The notes beneath the pieces were generated by a model that saw only the letters and a list, made by a program, of their open reading frames with translations, was not told the origin of the DNA and searched no databases. This document shows positions 53,674 to 63,166 of a DNA stretch of 64,000 bases, piece after piece (positions within the stretch are counted from its first letter, which is position 1; each line of letters starts with the position of its first letter). Both the position numbers and the translations under genes were made by a program. The stretch lies in contig CAZBRS010000025.1 in the NCBI GenBank assembly GCA_964494475.1, positions 1-64,000 on the forward strand. Direction: 5' to 3'. Origin of the DNA: CAZBRS01 sp964494475 (GTDB taxonomy: Bacteria > Myxococcota_A > UBA9042 > CAZBRS01).

Positions 53674-54614
53674 GCTTCGTCCTCCTCCTGAACGGTCAAC
53701 ATGCGCCGGAACTGCGAGAGGCGCGCGCGATACTCCTGGGGCGTCACCTGGGCGAGCCGCTCGACGCCGAAGCCCTCGACAGTGAACGACGCCACCACGC
53801 TGCCGGCCACCATGGCCCGGCGCAGGTCGTCGACGGTGGGCGTTCGGTCGAGACGCGTGAGGTACCCCACGAAGCCGCCCGCGAACGAGTCGCCGGCGCC
53901 GGTGGGGTCGATCACGTCCTCGAGGGGCCACGCGGGCACGAAGAAGGGCTCGCCCTCGGCCCACAGCATGGCGCCATGCTCGCCCTTCTTCACGACCACC
54001 GCCTGCGGCCCCAGCGTGCCCAGGCGCCGGAGGGCGCGCGGCAGGCTGGTCTCGCCCGTCAGGAGGCGGGCCTCCTCGTCGTTGACCACCAGCACGTGCA
54101 CGTGCGGAAGCAGTCGATCGAGCGACGCGCGCTTGCCGGTGATCCAGAAGTTCATGGTGTCGGCCACGACCAGGCGCGGGCTGGGGAACGCGGCCAGCAC
54201 GGCGTGCTGAAGGTCGGGGTCGATGTTGGCCAGGAAGACGTTCGGGATGCTGCGCCAGGCCGAGGGGATCGCCGGCTGGAAGCGCTCGAAGACGTTCAGG
54301 CTGGTCTCGAGCGTCTCGCGGCGGTTGCAGTCGTCGAAGTAGCGACCCCTCCAGCGGAAGCACAGCCCGTCGCGCACCTCGAGGCCGTCGAGGCCCACAC
54401 CCCGGTCGGCCAGGAAGGCTCGGTCGGAGGCCTTGAAGTCCGAGCCGACCACGGCCACCACGTGGGGCGTGCAGAAGAGCCCGGCCGCCACCGAGAAGTA
54501 GGTGGCGCTGCCGCCCAGCACGTCGGCGCGCGCCTCGCGCGGGGTCTCGATGCCGTCGTAGGCCACCGACCCGACCACCACCACGTCGCCCCGGCGGGTC
54601 GTCGACGCGCTCAT
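53670..54614 (-). CDS. PfkB-family sugar/nucleoside kinase
   Basis: A 314-residue kinase with the family's N-terminal GGSATYFSVAAG (substrate di-Gly), VADTMNFWITGKR, and the C-terminal ATP/anion-hole motif DPTGAGDSFAGGFVGY with catalytic Asp. It overlaps the MTA phosphorylase gene by ATGA and psd by ATGA. Next to MTA phosphorylase it is likely to act on a ribose-like product (methylthioribose, ribose or adenosine). The exact substrate is inferred from context. Confidence 0.85.
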   Translation of the reverse strand: MSASTTRRGDVVVVGSVAYDGIETPREARADVLGGSATYFSVAAGLFCTPHVVAVVGSDFKASDRAFLADRGVGLDGLEVRDGLCFRWRGRYFDDCNRRETLETSLNVFERFQPAIPSAWRSIPNVFLANIDPDLQHAVLAAFPSPRLVVADTMNFWITGKRASLDRLLPHVHVLVVNDEEARLLTGETSLPRALRRLGTLGPQAVVVKKGEHGAMLWAEGEPFFVPAWPLEDVIDPTGAGDSFAGGFVGYLTRLDRTPTVDDLRRAMVAGSVVASFTVEGFGVERLAQVTPQEYRARLSQFRRMLTVQEEDEA

Positions 54615-55477
54615 GGCAGCACCCCGTCGAGCAGCAGGGAGTACCGCTCGCGCAGCTCGGGACCGATGCGATCGGGCGCCGTGATCACCGCCCCCTGCAT
54701 GGCGCGGTGGCACGCGCACGAGGTGTGCGAGGCGATGCGCCCCACGACCCGCGCGAACAGGCGCTGGGCGTTCGCCGAGTTCTTCTTGAGGACCGCCACG
54801 ACCGACTCGACCGTGACGTCGTCCTCGGTCTCGTGCCAGCAGTCGTAGTCGGTGGCCATGGCCAGCGTGACGTAGCACATCTGCGCCTCGCGGGCCAGCT
54901 TGGCCTCGGGCAGCGCGGTCATGCCGATGACGTGGGCGCCGAACGACCGATACAGGTTCGACTCGGCGCGCGTCGAGAACTGCGGCCCCTCCATGACGAC
55001 CAGCGTACCCCGGTCGTGCACGGGCAGGTCGAGCTCGGAGGCGCCGTCGACCACCAGTCCACGCAGGGTGGCGCAGTACGGATCGGCGAACCCCACGTGC
55101 ACCGCCAGTCCCTCGTCGAAGAAGCTGCCGGAGCGCACGCCCTTGGTGCGGTCGAGCAGCTGGTCGGGCACCACCAGGTGGCCCGGGGCGATGCCCTCGC
55201 GCAGGCTGCCCACGGCCGTGATGCTCACGATGGAGCGCGCGCCGAGCGCCTTCAGCGCCCACACGTTGGCCCGGTAGGGAACGTGGCTGGGCGACAGCCG
55301 GTGGCCGCGCCCGTGGCGGGGCAGGAACCCGACGCGCACGCCCGAAACCTCGGCGATGGTGATGCCTTCGGAGGGCGTCCCGAACGGCGTCTCGACCTCC
55401 ACCGTCTCGAGCACGTTGGCGTCCATCATCTCGTAGAGGCCGCTGCCCCCCATCACGCCCACGTCGATCCCGGCCAT
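54611..55477 (-). CDS. mtnP: S-methyl-5'-thioadenosine phosphorylase
   Basis: A 288-residue phosphorylase splitting methylthioadenosine into adenine and methylthioribose-1-phosphate. Family signatures are clear: VGVMGGSGLYEM, FLPRHGRGHRLSPSHVPYRAN, SITAVGSLREGIAPGHLVVPDQ, MEGPQFSTRAES and the purine-site MATDYDCWHETEDDVTVE. Length and order are those of the bacterial MtnP/MTAP group. First gene of the operon; expression of the kinase and psd follows by coupling. Confidence 0.94.
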   Translation of the reverse strand: MAGIDVGVMGGSGLYEMMDANVLETVEVETPFGTPSEGITIAEVSGVRVGFLPRHGRGHRLSPSHVPYRANVWALKALGARSIVSITAVGSLREGIAPGHLVVPDQLLDRTKGVRSGSFFDEGLAVHVGFADPYCATLRGLVVDGASELDLPVHDRGTLVVMEGPQFSTRAESNLYRSFGAHVIGMTALPEAKLAREAQMCYVTLAMATDYDCWHETEDDVTVESVVAVLKKNSANAQRLFARVVGRIASHTSCACHRAMQGAVITAPDRIGPELRERYSLLLDGVLP

Positions 55478-55505
55478 GCGTCATCCTCGCCGCGTGTCGA
55501 AGCCG

Positions 55506-55514
55506 TGGTATTCT
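55506..55514 (+). promoter_or_regulatory. Extended -10 promoter element for the kinase gene
   Basis: TGG followed by TATTCT (55509-55514) is an extended -10; no good -35 is seen. It lies 54 nt before the ATG at 55568. Confidence 0.4.
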
Positions 55515-55567
55515 AATTGGACACGCCCGTTCTCGCAGCTAGAATCACGCGGAAGAGGGAACCGGCG

Positions 55568-57343
55568 ATGCGAATCTGTCCCCAGTGCGACCGTCGGACC
55601 GAGGAGGCCTACTGCCCCGACGACGGCACCATCACCGTCGCCGAGGAGTTCCTCAACCAAAAGGCCCCTGACCCGCTGATCGGCCGCGTGCTCAACAACC
55701 AGTTCCGCATCGAGGGCCTGCTCGGCCGCGGCGGGATGGGCGCCGTCTACCGGGGCACCCAGATGTCGCTGCGGCGCGAGGTGGCCATCAAGGTCATCCT
55801 CTCCGACTTCGCGCGTGATCCCCGCAACATCAAGCGCTTTCACCGCGAGGCGCTGTCCACCAGCAAGCTCACCCACCCGAACATCGTGTACCTGCACGAC
55901 TTCGGCCAGACCGACGACGGCATCCTCTTCATCGCCATGGAGTACCTGCGGGGTCGCAGCCTCGAGCAGGAGCTCGAGCGGTGCGGCGCTCTGCCCGAGG
56001 CCAGGCTGGTGCCCATCGCGGCGCAGATCCTGAAGGCGCTGCACCACGCCCACGGCCACGACATCGTGCACCGCGACCTGAAGACGGCCAACGTGTTCCT
56101 GGTCAACTCCGACGACGGCCACGACCTCGTCAAGGTCGTCGACTTCGGCATCGCCAAGATCCTCACGCACGAAACGGGCCAGTCCGACATCACGAAGACC
56201 GGCATCACCGTCGGCTCGCCGGCGTACATGTCGCCCGAGCAGGCGATCAACAAGGGCGTCGACGCGCGCTCCGACCTGTACTCGCTCGGGGTCATGCTCT
56301 ACGAGGCGGTGCTCGGACGCGCCCCCTACCAGGGCGAGACGCCGCTCGAGGTCATCCTCAAGCACCTGCACGAGGCGCCCCCCGAGCTGCCGCCCGACAG
56401 TGAGATCCCCCACCCCATCTCGCCGGCTTTGCGCTCCCTCATCATGAGGCTCATGTCCAAGGAGAAGAGCGACCGGCCGGCCGACGCCGCCGAGACGCTG
56501 CGTCTTCTGCCGGGCTACTCCGACGCCGAGATCTCGGGCAGCGCGACCCGGTCGTCGGCCATCCTCGACCAGTTGCCTCCGACCGGCGCCACGGGCAAGG
56601 TGCTGCGCCCGCCGTCCCCTGGGGCGAAGACCACCGACGAAGAGCTGTCGGCGCTGGTCGACCACGAGCTCGCGAGCCGCGGCGGCTGGAAGTGGCTGGT
56701 GGTCCTGCTGGCGCTGCTGCTGCTGGGCGGCTCCGCGACGGCGTTCTGGTTCCTGAAGAAGTCGCCACCCGCCGCCGAGGCCGCCGTCGAGCCCCCCGCC
56801 ACGAGCGCGATCGCCGAGGCGCCCTCGAAGGCTCCGACCGCCCCCGAGCGCGCGCCGATCCGCGCCCCCGAACCCGCGCCGGCTCCAGCGCCCACGCCCG
56901 CCCCTGCCCCCGCTCCGACGCCGACACCGACGCCTGCCCCGGCGCCCGCTCCGGCCCCCGCTCCTGCCCCGGCCCCCATCGCCCCGGTGAAGCCCGAACC
57001 GGCCGTCGAGGCCAGCACCGTGCTCACCTCCGCGCCCCCCAAGGCCAAGGTCTACGCGGGCGAGCAGGCCCTGGGCCAGACCCCGTACACCGTGCGCGGA
57101 AAGAGCGGCGAGGCTGTGAGCCTCAAGCTGGTCAAGCGCGGCTACGACGTGAAGAACGTGGTCGTGCGCGTGGGCCGCGACGAGAGCGTGCACGTCGAGT
57201 TGACGGCCAAGCCGGAGAAGCCCGCGCGCGCGGTCTCGCCCGGCCGCGTCCCCTCCGACTCGGCCCTCGATCGCATCGGCGTGCCGTCGAAAGAGAACGA
57301 GCGCAAGCCGCCCGCGGAAGAGGCCGACATTCCCCGTTTGTAG
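55568..57343 (+). CDS. Ser/Thr protein kinase with zinc ribbon, TM helix and PEGA domain
   Basis: A 591-residue eukaryotic-like kinase. A short zinc ribbon (CPQCDRRTEEAYCPDDG) precedes the kinase domain (about 44-310): GRGGMGAVYRG, catalytic Lys in VAIKVI, HRDLKTANVFL, DFGIAK, SPEQ. A membrane helix is near 376-396. The outside part is a long Pro/Ala repeat (about 440-485) followed by a PEGA domain (STVLTSAPPKAKVYAGEQAL) that may touch the cell wall. This is the typical myxobacterial kinase layout for sensing outside signals. Encoded divergently from mtnP. Confidence 0.92.
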   Translation: MRICPQCDRRTEEAYCPDDGTITVAEEFLNQKAPDPLIGRVLNNQFRIEGLLGRGGMGAVYRGTQMSLRREVAIKVILSDFARDPRNIKRFHREALSTSKLTHPNIVYLHDFGQTDDGILFIAMEYLRGRSLEQELERCGALPEARLVPIAAQILKALHHAHGHDIVHRDLKTANVFLVNSDDGHDLVKVVDFGIAKILTHETGQSDITKTGITVGSPAYMSPEQAINKGVDARSDLYSLGVMLYEAVLGRAPYQGETPLEVILKHLHEAPPELPPDSEIPHPISPALRSLIMRLMSKEKSDRPADAAETLRLLPGYSDAEISGSATRSSAILDQLPPTGATGKVLRPPSPGAKTTDEELSALVDHELASRGGWKWLVVLLALLLLGGSATAFWFLKKSPPAAEAAVEPPATSAIAEAPSKAPTAPERAPIRAPEPAPAPAPTPAPAPAPTPTPTPAPAPAPAPAPAPAPIAPVKPEPAVEASTVLTSAPPKAKVYAGEQALGQTPYTVRGKSGEAVSLKLVKRGYDVKNVVVRVGRDESVHVELTAKPEKPARAVSPGRVPSDSALDRIGVPSKENERKPPAEEADIPRL

Positions 57344-57358
57344 GGACGCCGTGAACTC

Positions 57359-58267
57359 TCAGGTCGAGACGCGATTGCGTCCGGCCGACTTGGCTCGTTC
57401 GAGCGCGTCGTCGGCGCGCTTCAGCATCGTCGCCACGCTGCTCGTGGCCTCAGCGAGCGCGGCGACGCCCAGGCTGCACGTGACACTCAGGTTGGTGTTC
57501 GCGTCGAGGCGGAACGAGTGCGACTCGACGCTGCGGCGCAGGCGCTCGGCGACCTGCAGCGTGCGCTCGAGATCGGTCTCGGGCAACAGCACCGAGAAGG
57601 CGTCGTCCTCGTAGCGCGCGAAGATGTCCTGCTTGCGCACGGCCTCCATGATCAGCCTGCCGATACCGCGCAGCACCGCGTCGCCCGCGTGGTCGCCGTG
57701 CGCGGCGTTCACCTTGGCGAAGCCGTCGACGTCGAGCACAAGCAGCGACAGGGAGTGCTGGTAGCGCAGGCTGCGATCGACCTCCTTCGCCAGGATCTCG
57801 ACGAAGAAGTGCTTGTTGTAGGCATCGGTCAGCGGATCGATCGTGCTGAGGCGGAAGAGCTCGCGGCTGAAGAAGCGCTCGCTCTCCTCGTACGGCAGGT
57901 ACTTCAGGATGAGGTTGCCGATCGAGATGAGATCGCCGGAGTTCAAGGGAACCCGCTGCACGAGCTTGATCCCGTTGACGAACGTGCCGTTCGTGCTGCC
58001 CACGTCGTCGATGAAGACCTCGGCGTCCTCGACCGTCACCTGGAAGTGCCGGCGCGAGACGCTCGGGTTGTCGAGCACGCGGTCGCAGTCGAGGGAGCGG
58101 CCGAACACCAGGGGGCTGGCCTCGAGGTGGTAGCGCTTGCCGAGCTCGTCGCCGTAGAGGACCAGCAGCAGGGGGCCACGCCGCATGGGCGTGAGGATCT
58201 CGCCACCCCGCTTCAGCGTGGGCGCCGTGATCGTCGTGTCGGTTCCCCGGCGGCGCATCTCAGTCAT
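57359..58267 (-). CDS. FHA-GGDEF protein with degenerate diguanylate cyclase site
   Basis: A 302-residue protein with an FHA domain (about 50-115: VFGRSLDCDRVLDNPSVSRRH, VGSTNGTFVNG) that binds phosphothreonine, and a GGDEF domain (DPLTDAYNKHFF, VDGFAKVNAAHGDHAGD). The active-site loop reads YEDDAF in place of (R)GGDEF, so cyclase activity is doubtful and the domain may bind GTP or c-di-GMP. Located tail-to-tail with the Ser/Thr kinase, whose targets could be recognised by the FHA domain. Confidence 0.88.
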   Translation of the reverse strand: MTEMRRRGTDTTITAPTLKRGGEILTPMRRGPLLLVLYGDELGKRYHLEASPLVFGRSLDCDRVLDNPSVSRRHFQVTVEDAEVFIDDVGSTNGTFVNGIKLVQRVPLNSGDLISIGNLILKYLPYEESERFFSRELFRLSTIDPLTDAYNKHFFVEILAKEVDRSLRYQHSLSLLVLDVDGFAKVNAAHGDHAGDAVLRGIGRLIMEAVRKQDIFARYEDDAFSVLLPETDLERTLQVAERLRRSVESHSFRLDANTNLSVTCSLGVAALAEATSSVATMLKRADDALERAKSAGRNRVST

Positions 58268-58292
58268 GCTGCGCTATTTAATCGAAAGGTCG

Positions 58293-60167
58293 TCAGGTCT
58301 CAAGCACTTTCTGGACCAGTTCGACCGAGCCCAGGGGGGCCGAGAGCTGCAGCCCCTGGACCAGGGGACGCACCGCCGCCAGCATCTCACGCGCGATCTC
58401 GACGCCCACGGCCGCGGCGGAGGCCCGATCGGAGGCCGCCGCCATACGGGCCAGCACGGACTCGGGTACCGACACGCCGGGCACCTCGCTGCCGAGGAAC
58501 TGGGCGTTGGCCAGGCTGGTGAGGGGCCAGATGCCGGCCAGGATCGGGACGCGCCGGACGCCGCGCTGTAGGAGCCTGTCGACGAAGCCCTCGAGCGCGG
58601 CGACGTCGAAGACGGGCTGCGTGATGGCGTACTCGGCGCCCGCCTCGAGCTTGCGCAGGAAGCGCTCGATCTCGAGGTCGGGGTTCAGGGCGGCTGGATT
58701 CAGCCCCACGCCGAACACGTACGCGGTCGGCTGCCCGATGGACGTGTGGCCGAGATCGGCCCCGGAGTTCAGGCGCTTCACGAGGTGCGTGAGCCCGATG
58801 GAGTCGACGTCGAACACCCCCGTGGCGTCGGGGTAGGTGCCCATCTTGGGAGGATCGCCCGTGACGAGCAGCAGGTTTCGGATGCCGAGCGCGAAGGCGC
58901 CGAGCAGATCGGACTGGATGCCGAGCACGTTCCGGTCGCGGCACGTGTAGTGCAGGATGACCTCGAGGCCCGCCTCGGCCTGGAGCCGGACGCCGGTCGC
59001 GAGCGCGCTCATGCGGGCGGTCGCGCGCGGGCCGTCGGGCAGGTTCACGCACGTGATGCCGAGGGCCCGGAGCGCCACGGCCTTCTCGAGCAGCCTGGTG
59101 AGCACGTAGCCGCGTGGCGGCGTCAACTCGACCGACACGGGGAAGGCCCCGGTCGCGAGCGCCCGCCCGAACGCCGACCTTTCGCCGAGCGGCGGTGCCT
59201 CGGCGTGCGGCACCGCGTCCGGGCCGGGAGCGGACGAGACGACCGTGGAGTGGGCCTCGGAGGCCTCCATCGCCCGGATGGCCGCGCGCATGCTGCGGAT
59301 GTGCCGGGGGTTCGTTCCGCAGCACCCCCCGAGCAGGCTGGCCCCGCGCTGCACGAAGCGCCGTGCGTATTCGGCCAGGTACTCGGGGGAGCACAGGTAG
59401 AGGTTTCGACCCTCGACGTTGCGAGGGATGCCGGCGTTCGGCTGCACGCAAAGCCGACCGGCGGTCGCGGCGCGCATGCGCTCGACCACCGGCAACATGG
59501 CCGCCGGCCCCACGCTGCAGTTGATCCCGGCCACGTCGGCGCCGTGCTCGTGCAGGTAAGGCGCGTAGCGCTCGGGCTCGACCCCGTACACGGTGCTGCC
59601 GTCTTCCTGGATGGTCATGCTCGCGACCAGGAACGCCCCGGGCAGTTCGGCGCGGGCCACCTCGAGGGCCAACCCCATCTCGTCGAGGTTGGCGAAGGTC
59701 TCGAGCACGAGCCCGTCGACCCCTCCGGCCACGAGACCCCGGATCTGCTCGCGAAACGCGGCACGCGCCTCCTCGCGGGACAGCGTGCCCAGGGGGGCCA
59801 CTTGCGCGCCGAGGGGGCCGACGGCGCCCAGCACCACCGTACCCCGGCCCGCCGCGTCGGCGGCCTCCCGGGCCACACGCGCGCCGGCCTCGTTGAACTC
59901 GAACGTGCGCTCGGCCAGCCCGAAGCGGGCCAGCCGCAAGCGATTGGCCCCGAAGGTGTTGGTCTCGAGCAGGTCGGCCCCCGCCTCGATGTAGTCGGCG
60001 TGGATCTCGCGCACCAGGTCGGGCCGCGTGACGTTCAACTCGTCGTAGCAGACGTTGAGGTACACGCCCCGGGTATAGATTTCGGTGCCCATGCCGCCGT
60101 CGAACAGCAGGATCTCGCCAGCCGACAAGCGCTCGAGCAGGCTCGCTCGGAGGTTGGAGGGCGTCAC
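58293..60167 (-). CDS. Homocysteine S-methyltransferase fused to methylenetetrahydrofolate reductase
   Basis: A 624-residue bifunctional enzyme of the YitJ/MetH-N type. The first 300 residues are the zinc-dependent homocysteine S-methyltransferase (ILLFDGGMGTEIY, GINCSVGPAAML, zinc Cys pair in SLLGGCCGTNP near 281). From about 340 is a MTHFR barrel (FPVSVELTPPRGY, TGDPPKMGTYPDATGVFDVDS, GAEYAITQPVFD). It couples folate one-carbon reduction with methionine supply. GTG at 60167 overlaps the stop of the giant Cys-rich lipoprotein gene (GTGA), an odd pairing of a housekeeping enzyme with a surface protein. Confidence 0.9.
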   Translation of the reverse strand: MTPSNLRASLLERLSAGEILLFDGGMGTEIYTRGVYLNVCYDELNVTRPDLVREIHADYIEAGADLLETNTFGANRLRLARFGLAERTFEFNEAGARVAREAADAAGRGTVVLGAVGPLGAQVAPLGTLSREEARAAFREQIRGLVAGGVDGLVLETFANLDEMGLALEVARAELPGAFLVASMTIQEDGSTVYGVEPERYAPYLHEHGADVAGINCSVGPAAMLPVVERMRAATAGRLCVQPNAGIPRNVEGRNLYLCSPEYLAEYARRFVQRGASLLGGCCGTNPRHIRSMRAAIRAMEASEAHSTVVSSAPGPDAVPHAEAPPLGERSAFGRALATGAFPVSVELTPPRGYVLTRLLEKAVALRALGITCVNLPDGPRATARMSALATGVRLQAEAGLEVILHYTCRDRNVLGIQSDLLGAFALGIRNLLLVTGDPPKMGTYPDATGVFDVDSIGLTHLVKRLNSGADLGHTSIGQPTAYVFGVGLNPAALNPDLEIERFLRKLEAGAEYAITQPVFDVAALEGFVDRLLQRGVRRVPILAGIWPLTSLANAQFLGSEVPGVSVPESVLARMAAASDRASAAAVGVEIAREMLAAVRPLVQGLQLSAPLGSVELVQKVLET

Positions 60168-63103
60168 GGGCAAGCCATCCCTGCGCTCTGGCAGACCCCC
60201 TTGCAGCAGGCGCCCGAGCCGCCCAGCCCGAGCGTGCAGCCCAGCCCGTCGGGCTTCTTCGAGTGCTGGCAGCCGCCCTGAACGGTGCACGAGTCGTTGG
60301 TGCACGATTCGTCGTCGTCGCAGTCCGCCGAGGCGTGGCTGCAGCTGCCGTCGGCGTTGCACGTGTCGGTCGTGCAGGCATCGGCGTCGTCGCACGAGGG
60401 GTCGCCCACGCAGACCGTGCACACGGCCTTGGGCTCGTTCACGCACCCGACGCCCTCCTGGCACCAGTCGTAGGTGCACCAGTTCACGTCGTCGCACGAC
60501 GTGGGCAGGTGCACGCACACCCCGTTCGAGCCGCACAAGTCGTCGGTGCACACGTTGGTGTCGACGCAGTCGGCCGCGACGCTGCACGTTCCGCAGCCGG
60601 GGATCTTGACGTAGTAGCACTCGCCGGTGCCCGCCTCGCAGTTGTCGAACGAGCACGCGTCGCCGTCGTCGCACTTCGGCGGGAAGACGCAGCCGAGCTC
60701 GGGGTCGCACGCATCGAGCGTGCACACGTCGGTGTCGGCGCACTCCACGTCGGTGTGAACGCAGTAGTCGAACTCTTCGTTGCAGCCGTCGTCGGAGCAC
60801 GCGTCGGCGTCGTCGCAGTTCTGCCCCGCGGTGTGCTGGCACGCGCCCGTCAGCCCGTTGCAGGTGTCGAGGGTGCAGAACACGCCGTCGGAGCAGTTCT
60901 TCGGCACGTGCGTGCACTCGCCCTCCGACGGGTCGCACCCATCGACGGTGCAGAGGTTCCCGTCGTCGCACGCCATCACCTCGTAGGAACACGCGAACGA
61001 TTCGGAATCGCACGACTCGGTGGTGCAGGGGTTGCCGTCGTCGCAGTCGGCGCTCGCGTCGCACGCCGTGATCAGCGCATGCAGGCAGCCCACGCCGGGA
61101 TCGCACGAATCGATGGTGCCCGCGTCGGCGTCGTCGCAGTCGGCCTGGCCGTGGGAGCACGAGCCGTCGACGTAGCTGCAGGCGTCGGTCGTGCAGGGGT
61201 CCAGATCGTCGCAGCCGGCCTCGTCGTAGAAGCAGGCCTCGGCCACGTCGTCGCAGCGGTCGAGCGTGCAGCGGTTCAAATCGTTGCAGTAGTTGCGGCG
61301 GTGCACGCAGCGGCCCGTGCCGGCCTCGCACGAGTCCTTGGTGCAGAGCGTGCCGTCGTCGCAGCCCTTGGGGGCCGAGATGCAGTCGGCCGTGGCGGGC
61401 TCACAGGCCCAGACGGTGCAGGGATCCTGCGCCGACTTGGCCGAGCATTGAAGAGAGAGCGCGGAGGCCTGGTGCGTACAGCGGCACTTGGCATCGTCGC
61501 ACTGGTCGTTGGTGCACAGGTCGTCGTCGTTGCACGTGTTCGGGGTGAAGACGCACTGGCCCGAGACCGGATCGCAGGCGTCGATGGTGCAGCACTTGTC
61601 GTCGTCGCACACGCGGGGTTCGTGCACGCAGCCGCCCTCGAACGACTTGCACGAGTCGACCGTGCACCCATCGCCGTCGTCGCAGTCTTCGGGGGTGACG
61701 GGCTCGTAGGCGCACATCTTCGACTCTTCGTCGCAGTGCCCCAGCGAGCAGGGATCACCCGCGTTCTCGCACGTGATCGTGTAGTGCCAGCAGGCGTCGC
61801 CGGCCGGGCTGCAGAAATCGGTGGTGCAGTACAACCCGTCGTCGCAAAGGAACTCGGCGCCGCCGCAGTCTTTTTCGTTGCACGCGCCCCCGGCCACCTC
61901 GGCGACCACGAACTGGCACGCGCCGGTCTCGGGCACGCACCGATCGTCGGTGCAGCCGTGGCCGTCGTCACAGACCTTGGCATCGTGCTTGCACTTCTTG
62001 ACCCCGCCCGCGCCCGCGACGCACGTGTCGGTGGTGCAGAGGTTCTGGTCGTCGCACTCGGAGTCGGACGCGCAGACCGGGCACCCGGAGATGGTCGTGT
62101 GCAGGCAGCCGGAGAGCGGCTTGCACGAGTCGAGCGTGCACTCGTTGCCGTCGTCGCAGTCGGAGGGCAACGCCTGGCAGCACCCCTTGGCGTCGCACCA
62201 GTCGGCCGTGCACGCGTTCTGGTCGTTGCAGTCGATCGAAGAGCCGCAGGGCCGGGCACAGCACCCCGGGTCGGGCAGGAACACGCACCCGAGATCGGCC
62301 TTGCAGAAGTCGACGGTGCACGAGTCGTTGTCGTTGCAGGCGATCTCGGAGTGGCTGCAGCACTGCGACAGGGTATTGCAGGCGTCGATGGTGCACTGGT
62401 CGTCGTCGTCGCAGTCGGTCGCGTTCGAGCAATCGCCGCACACCTCGACGTCGGGCACGCAGTTGCCGTTCACGCACTTGAAGTCGGCGTCGCAGGGGGT
62501 GGTCTCGTCCCACTCGAGGCAGTCGTCGGCGTCGAAGTCGCCGCACTCGCGCACCGCCGTGAGCTTGACGCAGTCGACGTCGCCGGGATCGGCGCACTGG
62601 CACTGCGACAGGCCGGCCTGCGGACACTCGTCGTCGCAGGGGATGACGCACTTGCCGCCGACGCAGGTCTTCTCGCCGCAGCCTTCGGCCTGGCTCCAGT
62701 CGAGGCACTCGTCGTCGTCGTACTGCCCGCAACGATGCACGCCGTTGCCGTCGGTGCACGCGAGCATGCCCTTGACCGGGCAGTCGTCTTCGCAGGCAGG
62801 TACGTCGGCCTCGACCTCGATCTCGTCCTCGACCTCCTCGATCGGCTCGGGATCGGGCTCGGGTTCGGCGACGTCGGGCAGCGGCTCGCTGTGATCGGGC
62901 TCGTCGGAGCGCTCGGCGACGTCGGGCTCGACCTTCTCGTCGCCCACGTCGGGGACATCGGCCGGCACGACCTCGACGTCGACCTCGCCCTGTCCCGGGT
63001 CGGCCCCGTTGTCCTCGGGGCCGCTGCCACCACCGCCACAGGCGGCCAGTCCGATCGCGGCCAGGAAGAGAAACGAACTCGCGAGGGAAGTGTACGAGCG
63101 CAT
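60164..63103 (-). CDS. Giant Cys-rich repeat lipoprotein
   Basis: A 979-residue lipoprotein (lipobox IGLAAC) with an acidic Asp/Glu/Pro linker (about 25-100) and about 20 tandem units of roughly 40 residues of the form CDDGNLCTVDGCDPSEGECT. Each unit has six conserved Cys and an Asp-rich loop able to bind calcium. Such repeat proteins of Myxococcota are thought to be extended surface fibres or adhesins. The DNA repeats are diverged, so not freshly amplified. Start at ATG 63103 with AAGGG upstream. It is coupled to the downstream methyltransferase gene by GTGA. Confidence 0.82.
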   Translation of the reverse strand: MRSYTSLASSFLFLAAIGLAACGGGGSGPEDNGADPGQGEVDVEVVPADVPDVGDEKVEPDVAERSDEPDHSEPLPDVAEPEPDPEPIEEVEDEIEVEADVPACEDDCPVKGMLACTDGNGVHRCGQYDDDECLDWSQAEGCGEKTCVGGKCVIPCDDECPQAGLSQCQCADPGDVDCVKLTAVRECGDFDADDCLEWDETTPCDADFKCVNGNCVPDVEVCGDCSNATDCDDDDQCTIDACNTLSQCCSHSEIACNDNDSCTVDFCKADLGCVFLPDPGCCARPCGSSIDCNDQNACTADWCDAKGCCQALPSDCDDGNECTLDSCKPLSGCLHTTISGCPVCASDSECDDQNLCTTDTCVAGAGGVKKCKHDAKVCDDGHGCTDDRCVPETGACQFVVAEVAGGACNEKDCGGAEFLCDDGLYCTTDFCSPAGDACWHYTITCENAGDPCSLGHCDEESKMCAYEPVTPEDCDDGDGCTVDSCKSFEGGCVHEPRVCDDDKCCTIDACDPVSGQCVFTPNTCNDDDLCTNDQCDDAKCRCTHQASALSLQCSAKSAQDPCTVWACEPATADCISAPKGCDDGTLCTKDSCEAGTGRCVHRRNYCNDLNRCTLDRCDDVAEACFYDEAGCDDLDPCTTDACSYVDGSCSHGQADCDDADAGTIDSCDPGVGCLHALITACDASADCDDGNPCTTESCDSESFACSYEVMACDDGNLCTVDGCDPSEGECTHVPKNCSDGVFCTLDTCNGLTGACQHTAGQNCDDADACSDDGCNEEFDYCVHTDVECADTDVCTLDACDPELGCVFPPKCDDGDACSFDNCEAGTGECYYVKIPGCGTCSVAADCVDTNVCTDDLCGSNGVCVHLPTSCDDVNWCTYDWCQEGVGCVNEPKAVCTVCVGDPSCDDADACTTDTCNADGSCSHASADCDDDESCTNDSCTVQGGCQHSKKPDGLGCTLGLGGSGACCKGVCQSAGMACP

Positions 63104-63166
63104 GGGCTACCCTTGGAGGATCCCGATGCGCGTATTGTCGCCGAGCCGCGTCAAGTGTTCAAGTCG

